Source of the DNA: Auriscalpium vulgare
Taxonomy: Eukaryota > Basidiomycota > Agaricomycetes > Russulales > Auriscalpiaceae
Direction of reading: 5' to 3'
Assembly: GCA_019915015.1 (NCBI GenBank)
Contig: JAHBBC010000021.1
Span: forward strand, 186,001-250,000
DNA length: 64,000 bases
Shown here: positions 55,701 to 64,000 of the stretch, one piece after another
How positions within the stretch are numbered: the first letter of the stretch is position 1
Layout: every line of letters begins with the position of its first letter
The notes under the pieces: generated by a model
Told to the model about the DNA's origin: nothing
Databases searched by the model: none
What the model saw: only the letters and a program-made list of their open reading frames with translations
Program-made: the position numbers and the translations under genes

Positions 55701-55912
55701 GTCAAACTTTCAGAAAGCACGCACAGTATTATCCTGTTTCTCTTCAGCTTGCGCCGCGAGGCCGACGCGGAGCTCGCGTCGGTTGCAGTTTCAGGAGAGG
55801 AAGTCGATGGTTCCCGGTACGCCGACGTAATCGCCGACGGAGTAGGTGACTGCGGCGACAGCCCTGGTGACATGGCAGGCGTCCCCTCATCTGCGAAGTC
55901 TGCTCCCGTCAT
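52756..55912 (-). CDS. Zn(II)2Cys6 fungal transcription factor with zinc cluster split over microexons
   Basis: Start ATG 55912. Exons 55912-55725, 55670-55660 (11 nt), 55608-55586 (23 nt), 55530-55502 (29 nt) and 55446-55384 (63 nt) join in phase to ILSCQPCHKRKQQ, then CDRGRPCQRC and VGRGSGDRCVYEQ, a canonical six-cysteine binuclear zinc cluster (C-x2-C-x6-C-x5-C-x2-C-x8-C). A short coiled linker follows (EDLSERVGHLEGLV). The fungal-specific middle-homology domain starts near 54900 (FLLSYYFDESSHHWIWPVIHRPCF; ALLAITCATALQFLP). Many short introns split the rest, and the last exon ends at 52756. Such factors bind CGG-type sites as dimers; the regulated pathway is unknown. Confidence 0.88.
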
Positions 55913-56970
55913 GAGGTGTAGCTTGTCCTATGCTGTCAAAATGGCGGTAGATGCAGTTTGAGCTTCTGAGATGGTATTGAAGGTCAAGGGCGAATGCATG
56001 ACTAACGCCGCAAGCGCCGTAAGAGGATTGGTAAGTGAGCGTCTCTTAACTCCGAGATCGGAACAGGCTGGACCTGGGCTAAGTAATCTCGCTCAAACTG
56101 ATACGTTAGGTGCATGATTGACATCTATTACCAGGGAAAACATCTACAAGAGGATTCCGCAGTAAAGATGATCAAGACAGGGAATGCATATGGAGCGCAC
56201 TACGACTCGAAGCAGGTAGCTGAGGTGAGTGTGAACGTCACAACCGATGTAAGGCAGTGTTCGATGAACAGGGAACAGACAGAAGCAACGGGTAAGGACG
56301 GCGAAAGGATGAAAGGATTGGAAAGACGGGAGTGGCAGATTTTTTTGTATGATGATTTTCTGCATGTTTTTGTGCGTTTCGTAACGTGGAAAGAGCCAAC
56401 TAGCAACAGAGACTAAGAAGCAACGTGAGAAAATCACTATTAGAGGAGTGTCACTATACCGAAAGGGGAGAGAAACTCGAACACAGAGGTGGACGCAAAC
56501 ATATCGGAAGGGACGTACAGACTCCTGTGCACCTCAAGATGCGAGGAAGCCCGAGGAAATGTCCTTTGAAAACGTGCCCATCGGGACCATCGAGGGTGTC
56601 GGCGGCTATATCGAGGACAGGCTGACGACGAGTTAAATATGACATGGCGGGACGGAACGTTAAAAGTGAACAGAACCGGAGGGCCTAACCCCTATGGACA
56701 GGATGGATATGTCAATCGGATGGTGGGCGGCCAGATACGAATTATTGCTGACAATGGAGTGTGAGAACCGGATGCTGAATGTAATGGCGTGAAACTTGAA
56801 GTGCTGGGAAGGATGGAAATGGACCGTCTATGCTGCGAGTGTTGCCGTATGCAGGCATGCAAGCACTCGAATATACAGAGGTAGTCGCAACCGAGATGAC
56901 GAACGGCGAGGAAAGATGATGCGTGAATGAAGGCGGCGCTCGCGGCTCTAAATTGGTACCCACGCGAGGC
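55913..56970. other. Gene-free kilobase between the Zn2Cys6 gene (5' end) and the cyclin gene (3' end)
   Basis: This is the longest stretch without a recognised gene in the host part. It should contain the Zn2Cys6 promoter and the 3' untranslated region of the cyclin gene, both on the minus strand. Short plus-strand frames (56114-56416, 56425-56636) have no domain, codon or splice support. No repeat or structured RNA recognised. Confidence 0.5.
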
Positions 56971-59456
56971 TCACGCTCGAACCCAGGGAGGTCCGTACCG
57001 AGCGCCGGCATCGTGGCCGAAGTTTTGACCATATGACGCCCCGTAACCGTACTGCTCGGCACCTGTCCAAGGCAGTTCGGGAGGGAAAGGGTACGCCTTC
57101 TGCATGGTCATTCTGACATCACTGCAGGCGTATTCGAGATGAGTTTGCGAATACGACCGACCGTGAGAGTATTCAGATATGAGACTTGGTGGAGGGTCGC
57201 ACAGAGAAGTCGATCGCGAGTGGGAGTGGGCCATGGTAAGCTGGGCATTGGGATAGGCCCCATGCAGTGGAACGAGTGGCCGCTCATTCGAGAATGGAGG
57301 TGCCATCCAGCCTTGAGGCACGCCTGTGGGAGGGGATGGGCGGTACAGCTGGATCGGGGGCAGGAGCGGGCCATGAGGCAGAGGCGCCCTCACAGCGACG
57401 TATTGGCCGATGCTGCGCCCATCGCGAATGATAGGTTCATCGCCCGCAGGACTCCACTTGGCCGGCGGTGGGAGGTACCTGGGTAGCTCAACTGGCCGTT
57501 CCCAGTCCCTGAGTTTCTCAGCCCCACCACAGCAAGAGTCGGCCTTCGAGCTATCCCGAATTGATCCATCCCGGCTAACACCCCGTCTTGGCACGTACTC
57601 ATCACGAAGGGGTCCGTCCTCGTCCAAGTCAATTTCCAACACCTCGGCGTTTGTCGCGCCGAAGGCGAGGCCAGGCTGGTTCCGTGCACGTCTCCTTTCT
57701 TCCAAATTGAGGAAGACGGGCTGGGGATGAAGCTGCATGCAGGAATGATCCCCACAAGCGCGAGGGATCTGACTGACTGCAGCAATTTCCACAAGCTCTT
57801 CGATCGTCTTGCGCACGATCGAATGGGGGTTAGACGAGGGGCGGGAGATTGGCTGAGGATAGGCCAGCGACGACAGTGACATGTGGTACGACTGAACGTG
57901 TTGCAGCCACTGCGCCCACTGGAGGACGGGAACAGATAGATCATGAGAGAAGATGTCGAGAGCTAGAGACTCCAATCTGTTCAGTGATTGTATGTCAACG
58001 CCGGACACCGTATGCCTAGAAGCAAATGAACGGTGAGCATGAAAGACTGATGTGAGACAAACCATCTTGCTTACCAAGTTTTGTTGGAGAAGGTGTGGTC
58101 GTCGAGCCACTTGTTCGCTAGCATGCAACCGAGCAGTACGAGACGAAAAGGAGCACGGATTTCATTCGTCTCCCTGCCCACAGCATCTTGCCACTCATCT
58201 GGGCCAAGAAGCTCGGCCCGGAAGCTCATTTCCTTCACGAATTCGGCACCGCCATACTCTACGTGGCCAAACTGGACCGGGAGGCGCACAATGTACCAGA
58301 CGGCAAGGAAAATGGCGGAAGGTTGAAGCAGCGTCGATAAAAGCAAGGAACGAATTGAGTTGGCCAGATACGGAGGGGGATGAGGAGAGAAGTGATGGGG
58401 CGCAACGTGACTAGGAGGACTTATGAGCATCGGAAGCACAGTGGAGTAAACTAAAAAGACGTACGTAGACCGTGTGTACCTGGAGGGAAGACTCATGCCG
58501 GCTGTGCACGCCTTCCAAACGTAAGACGCAACCCAGTCGGCAAGAGGGTCTGCGATCTTCTTGTATGACAAAGTGACTGTGGGTGCCGCAGTCGGGTCCG
58601 GCACGGGGTCTACATCCTCTTGACGCTGTTGATAAGACGCAGACTCAACGGTCTGGAAGTCGGAAGGTCGTAGGAAGTAGTTCGGCCGGTACTCCGGTAC
58701 CGCGGATGACATATCAACACCTCCGCCGACGAATACGGTCTCAACAGCGCGGTCGACAAAGTCCCCAAACGGAGTAACGGGTCCGAGAGGGCTCGATTGC
58801 GGGTCGCCATCGACGACAGGGTCAGGCGACATGCCGTCCGAGACGGGGGTGTAGGCGTTGTGACCATAGACGGGTCGAAGCTGTGGCGGGTCATAGTACT
58901 CCACCATCGAGTTGCGCTCGACGGCGAGGGCACCACCGCTGTAGTCGTACTCGACTTCGATGTCGGCGTTGTCCTGGGTCGTGTAAGACTGGCCGCTCCA
59001 CTGGCTATCAGTGTCATACTCGCATGACGTGGCGCTCATCTCATCGTCGGCATCCCCTTCGCCCTCCATTTGTGTGACAGCCACGTTGACCTGGTCTGCG
59101 TTGCCGATGAGAGTCAGACTGGGCGGAATGCACGCTTGAGCGCGCTCTCCTTTAATGACCGACGCGTTGCCCGCGTTGATCAACCCTGGTTGAAAACTCC
59201 CCTGATGGCGAGCGCCGTTGGCTTGCTCGTCTTCCTCCCAGATGCGACGTGGTTTGTTCCTGCGCCAGGAAGGGAGAGAGCTGATCCACTCCTCGCGGGT
59301 GCCGAAGGATGGGGGCGGCCCCGGAGGAGGGAGGGGGAGTGATTGAGTCAGGTTGTGAAAGACAGAGGGTCGCCGGCTTGCGTCGCCAGGATGGGAAGCA
59401 AGCTTGTTGACGGGGTGTGCTGTGGCTTTGCTAAAGCAGGGAACGGGCACTGGCAT
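56971..59456 (-). CDS. Cyclin-box protein with long disordered flanks
   Basis: Start taken at ATG 59456 (MPVPVPCFSKATAHPVNK). The N-terminal 270 residues are disordered with acidic and Ser/Thr-rich parts. The cyclin fold spans about residues 280-460: ADPLADWVASYVWKAC, YVFLVYSTVLPMLI, LLQPSAIFLAVWYIVRLP, then APFRLVLLGCMLANKWLDD and, after a 60-nt intron, SLNRLESLALDIFSHDLSV, the classical cyclin-N pattern in which the conserved K-(W/F)-x-(D/N)D appears as KWLDD. The C-terminal 300 residues are Pro/Tyr/Gly-rich. This looks like the fungal Pcl/Pho80-like or related cyclins that pair with Pho85-type kinases, but the group cannot be fixed here. Confidence 0.85.
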
Positions 59457-60143
59457 CGGCAAGTGGGAGGGAAAGGGAGGAGTCGCGCTGCCGATGGTGG
59501 CGTGTTTCGGCGGCGGCTTAGCGGGGCGACTCGGAGAACAAAGGCGGGTCGTTAGAAGGGTCGTTAGAGTAGAAGAAAGGGGGCAAAGGATGCTGGGAGG
59601 GGGTGTTGTGTTGGCAAACGCACAGCGAAGGCGTGCCTTTTGGAGTCTCCAAGCAGGCGGGGAGAACAGAGCTAGCTGGACGGACTGCTACTGCTGGAGG
59701 GCGGGGAAAGAGGCAGAGGGGGAGAGGACGCCCTCTTCCGTCGAGTTCGTCGTTGTCGTTGACGGCAAGAGCGAAAAGAGCAACGGGGAAGACCGACAGA
59801 GGAGGGTCGATCCTTTGAGAGGAGAAACAAGGTCCGAGCGAACCAACTCTCGCGGCCCTCGCGACACCCTGAGAATTTTGCGCTTATGTCAGCGCCCTCG
59901 CCGTCGCTCGGATCTGAATCACATCCCCATCGATATACACCGCGCGCACAGGGCAGCGACGCACGCGTAGATGCCATCTCGAAGCGCACTGCAACGCAGC
60001 AGCGAACGTTATCCACCAAGCTAAACACGTAGTACTTGCCGGCCGGCCGAGTCGCTGTCACGTGCACGGAGAAACGCGACCTCCACACCTTGCACACAAC
60101 GGTGTCCACGGTGCCACACGCAATTCAACACGTCGCCCTCGCT
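59457..60143. promoter_or_regulatory. Divergent promoter region between the cyclin gene (-) and FAR11 (+)
   Basis: About 690 bp between start codons on opposite strands. It is purine-rich on the plus strand on the cyclin side (long 5' leader) and contains a GGCCGGCCG palindrome near 60040. No coding feature. Confidence 0.5.
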
Positions 60144-63100
60144 ATGGTACTTATGCCCTCACTAGGCCCAAGCCTGGCCGACTCACTGCTCGTACTTAGG
60201 CCAGTGACCTCGATTCCATCACCCTTGGCCAGCTCAAGGCCATGGTGGTGTCAGCGCCGAAGCCTAAAGTCTGTCGTGATTTATCATTTCTGTGCTGCAA
60301 CGTGTGCTCACAACAGCCGTGCAGCAATCCTACTACGACTTCAAGTACGATGACGAAGACACCGTTCTCAACGAAATCGAGGAGTTCTACTCCTACGTGG
60401 AGATGCCCCAGGTTGCAGAGAACCTGAGAGCGTGGGAGGGCTCATTCCAAGGAGGTGCGTCTATTCTCAGCACTTCTGTCGTTGCACGTTGAACATCCAG
60501 GACAGAGTGGATCAAGAGCCCGTTCTCGAAGCGTAAAGCACATGCAGAAGTACTTCTAGAAAGTCTGGAGCACACCAATCCAGAGGTCCGGTTCACAAAC
60601 GCCCGCAGGCTTCTCTATATCCTGCAAGGTACGCCGCCCGTGGTGCTTCACTGCTCGGCCGATGCGAGGTACTTTCACAGGCACATTCGCGGAAACCACG
60701 TCGCCTGAACACCAACTGCACTGGATATTCGAGAACTGTAAAGCCGTCCGGGCTGCCAATGGTGTGAACAACATCGTCGAAGCGCTCAAGATTGCTAGTC
60801 GGAAGCATGACCTCCTCAGGTGCGCTTGTCTCTACCCGATCGCGATATGCTCTATTGACGGTGCAACTTTGCAGCTCTGTGGGCGATGTTGAATCTATGA
60901 ATGTCGGCATGAGCCCAGAACAACGGGTTGAATTTATGGAGGAAGTGACAACCGAAATTTCTGTCTACCTTGGCATGCTCTACCATGTCATTGAAGCATT
61001 CAAAGGCCATGATGATTTTGCCGATGAGCTTAGTATGTGTTTTATCTGCCGTCTATACTGTGTCAGAAGCTGAAGCGTCCCAGTGAGCCTGGATCCTCCG
61101 CTACCCGTGTACTTCTTCATTACTGTATCTCAGCTTCGCGAAAAGAGCGCAAAAGGCTACCCTGTGAAAAAGGTAGCTCCAGACGTTTTCTGTCTCTTAT
61201 CGGCTTTGAATTTCCTGTCAGCTTTTGCTCGTCCTTTGGAAAACGCTCATTTCGTGTTGCGGTGGTACCCGCGACATGGAACGAGTGAAGAAACTGCAGC
61301 GAGAACTAGCAGGGCTCAGCCCTATCCCTGAAGAACGTGGGTTGTCAACATATAGCTGCATGGCAAACCTGACTAGTATTCGTGGACAGCTTTTCCAATA
61401 AAATCGTCGCCTCTGGACGTGGAGGCGTTCCACCAGGAGATATCGGTGAAATACCCTACATTTTCAGTACCCGATCCTCCTCTACAACAACCAGTACCTG
61501 TGCGGCCACCGGCAGCACCCGTAGCCACCTCAAAGCTTGCGGAAGCCTACAATCCCATCCCCGTGCGACATCATTACCATCACGACGAGCCGGACATCCA
61601 ACAACATGGGCACAACATGCATGCTTTCCAGAACCAAGGTGGGCACCCGAGCTATCGCGGGATGCCTCAGCCCGCTACCCCGGCGCCGTCGCCCCCACCG
61701 TCTCCCAAGCCGAAGAAGCAGCAGTACCAAACGGATCCCACTCGCCCATTCCTCTTTCCGTTCTCCCGGCGCCGGGGTCGCGGAGGAGATATCATGCTGG
61801 TGCCGTATGCAATCGAGGAGGCTGAGAATTTGTATGGTAAACACATGTATGTGAGCTTGTCGCTATGGCAGTCATGGAGGACGAGGGACGAGTGCGTGAC
61901 TGCCGAGAGCGGCCTCGAGCACTTGCCTGGCATGGGGAATGAGGGATTGGCCGACTCTGTGCAAAAGATGAATCTTGGTGTGAGTCGTCGCTCGCCATGT
62001 TACTCTCGTGACCAACTAAACCCGGAGTCTCAGACCGAGGAAGGAGAAGATGAACCTGACGGTGACGCTCTCCCAGACGTAGCCTTCCTAGAAGCAAAGA
62101 TAGCCGAAATCGATACGCGTCTCAAGACCGTGGAATCCAACGCGGAACGACGGCAGCTACGGATCCGGAGAGAGGATCTAATGCGTCTGCGCAGAGTAGA
62201 ACATATATATGTTTGTCATCTTCTTAGAAGTCCGACCGCAGTCTGAACTAAACATATCACATAGAGCGCGGTGCTACCGAACCTGAACAACTGGGTTCTC
62301 GTTCTATTGAAACTGCTGCTAGCTATTGTCTCGGCTTCGTCACCATCACAGCCGCCACAATCCGCAGCATCAGCGAATTTTCCGAGCGGCATATGTAGGT
62401 CACACCTCAGAATTGTTCCATGAATCGTACCCAACGTAATCCCCAGCGCAAGACCAGCCACCTCTGGCCCAACAACTTCCGTCACTTGATGAGATTGATG
62501 TGACACGACATCGCGAGATCACCACGAAGGCCGTATCAGCCATCTTACTGCTGACGCTCAAGTGGTTCAAAGTCTCGCGTACGTGCACGCCTGTTCAACT
62601 TACTGGCCGAGGATTACGATGTGTTTCGCTCGCCCGCAGATGTTATGAAGTTCCACCACCTAGGACAACAACTCCTGGACACGAATTGTCTTCTGCTTGT
62701 TATGAAGATGTTCGGTATGCAAGACGTATCAATGACCGTTGTTTCAAGGGCCGAGTCTCCGGATTACAAGTAGGTGCTTCTCTTGAAAGAGGGGCTGATT
62801 TCTCACTGTGGTCAGCTTCTTCCGGTATTGCCTTCTCAATTTTGCCAAGAATGCTCAAGTAAGCCGAGCAGAGGACAGCATGCTCAGCCCCCCGAGGCGC
62901 ACGGTCACAAAGACTACAGTTCTACCCAACGGAATGAAAACTGAAGAGGACGTCGATATGCTGACTGAGTTCTCGTGGCGGAACTTCTTCTCCACGATCA
63001 ATTTCGCGAAGATCATGCAGAAACTGTCGAAGCATCGATCTCATCGAATCAAGATGCTTGTGCAGTACAAGAGCACGGTAAATCAGTTGCGCCTCCTGCG

Positions 63101-64000
63101 ATCAACTTGTCTCACAATCTGTCGCAGGCCGTCTTGAAGCGCGTCTTGAAGGTCCAGCATCCCGTGCTTCAACTGCACATCCTCAAACTTATTAAGAGCC
63201 AAGTACCCTTCAGCGGTCGGAGATGGCGACAGAGTAAGCAAGGTCTGAATGATCACCGTATCTTGATTGTGACCTTGTGTAGCGAACATGCAGGTGATCA
63301 CGTCGATCTATCTCAACTGCCGCCCTGACCTGCGGGATGAATGGCTCACCGCGAACGAGACGGACGACGTCGGTGAGAGTCAGGTACGTCCCCTGCTCTG
63401 CCGGAGATAGTCATGTAACCTTCTTAATTGCTGCTAGCATCAGGAGCAGGCCCTCAGACATCTCGTGAAATTCTGTGAGCATTTATCTTACCTTTGCGAC
63501 CTTCTGGGCTGAAGCTCTGAAACACAGACAATACAAAGCGTTATGGACCGCAGGCTCATCATGGGCACCCGACACACCGGCGATCCATCAGTATGTCTCA
63601 CCAGATCGATGGTCTGCATCCTGGGCCAGAGATCTCGGTGCTCAGGCAGGCGGGCACCCCGAGCGTGAAGGAAGCAGATGTCTTTCCTCCGCTGCGCGCG
63701 CAGGCACCCGACCCGAACATTTTTTTGCCTTTCATCACGGAGGACATTGCATTCGAAGAGGAATACGAAGAGTATCTGTCGGATCTCAGCTGGGCAGATG
63801 ATCAGTCGAGTTCCGCAGATGGGCATGCGGGTAAAGCGTCACTCTGGCACAGACTTCCAGATCTGGCCTCAGAAATCGCGGATGGTATCAGTGACAGTGA
63901 GAGCATCTCTTCGATAGGAGAGCTGACAGATGAGGGCAGAGAGGTGGGCGGGGACGTCGCGGATGAGAACCTGAATAACTGGGAGGTGCTTGCTTACGCG
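60144..64000 (+). CDS. FAR11: Far11/STRIP1-2 homologue, STRIPAK complex subunit, 3' part beyond window
   Basis: Far11/STRIP scaffolds the STRIPAK phosphatase-kinase complex, which in fungi controls cell fusion, fruiting and cytokinesis. About 15 short introns were traced. Blocks: DLDSITLGQLKAMVVSAPKPK, YDFKYDDEDTVLNEIEEFYSY, PQVAENLRAWEGSF, EWIKSPFSKRKAHAEVLLES, LEHTNPEVRFTNARRLLYI, a central region with LLLVLWKTLISCCGG, TDPTRPFLFPFSRR, AIEEAENLYGKHM, then FFRYCLLNFAKN, SWRNFFSTINFAKIMQKLSK, HRIKMLVQYKS and the acidic C-terminal part reaching NNWEVLAYA at the edge. The start model puts the ATG (60144-60146) directly against a GTACTT donor, with the next exon reading ASDLDSITLG; if wrong, the in-frame ATG at 60242 would be used. 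Confidence 0.9.

Noticed and set aside
55913..56970. Small plus-strand frames (56114-56416, 56425-56636) as genes
   Set aside because: No domain, no splice signals in a sensible order and no codon pattern like the neighbours.
1..64000. tRNA, rRNA, CRISPR, telomeric repeats
   Set aside because: No T-loop/acceptor-stem pattern, rRNA-like sequence, spaced identical repeats or TTAGGG-type arrays were found on reading; this is not a substitute for a covariance-model search.

Overview
The window looks like a piece of an Agaricomycete (mushroom-type Basidiomycota) nuclear genome. Genes are packed closely and cut by many short GT-AG introns of about 48-70 nt. The proteins are fungal ones (Rim15, Sch9, Far11, Efr3, a Zn2Cys6 regulator, a forkhead factor), and the left end carries two kinds of retrotransposon typical of basidiomycetes. 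I identified everything by reading; I ran no database search.

Positions 1-8910 are nested retrotransposons. The outer one is a tyrosine-recombinase retrotransposon of the DIRS/Ngaro type. It runs in from the left edge, carries reverse transcriptase/RNase H and recombinase parts, and ends in a split direct repeat (266-bp copies at 1992-2257 and 8645-8910). A Ty3/gypsy chromovirus (2493-8581) sits inside that terminal repeat. It has 273-bp LTRs with no difference I could see and a perfect 5-bp target duplication. It shows a full set of candidate cis elements: a self-priming primer-binding site, a -1 frameshift heptamer followed by a possible pseudoknot, a 3' polypurine tract, and an exact 12-nt copy of that tract in the middle of pol.

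Positions 8911-64000 are ordinary host genes. In order: a Rev1-like BRCT protein (+), EFR3 (+), VPS52 (-), an unknown coiled-coil protein (-), RPN11 (+), mitochondrial bS18m (-), RIM15 (+), an unknown protein with ubiquitin-interacting-like motifs (+), an Apd1/Aim32-type Fe-S protein (+), SCH9 (-), an unknown membrane protein (-), a forkhead factor (+), DRE2 (+), BCD1 (+), MED18 (-), a cytochrome b5 reductase-type enzyme (-), a C2H2 zinc-finger protein (+), an RNPS1-like SR protein (+), NPC1/NCR1 (-), DPH1 (+), a Zn2Cys6 regulator (-), a cyclin-fold protein (-) and the 5' part of FAR11/STRIP (+, cut by the window edge). Most are unrelated housekeeping genes. A functional link worth noting is that Sch9 and Rim15, two kinases of the same nutrient/quiescence pathway, lie about 5 kb apart.

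Reading-frame breaks are confined to the first 10.1 kb. Six are single-base losses at short homopolymers (three in the chromovirus pol, one in the Ngaro polyprotein, one each in the BRCT gene and EFR3), and one more in the recombinase is ambiguous. The models I traced through the remaining 54 kb need no frame correction. This uneven spread suggests either poor consensus sequence around the repeats or local decay. I found no tRNA, rRNA, CRISPR array or secondary-metabolite cluster.
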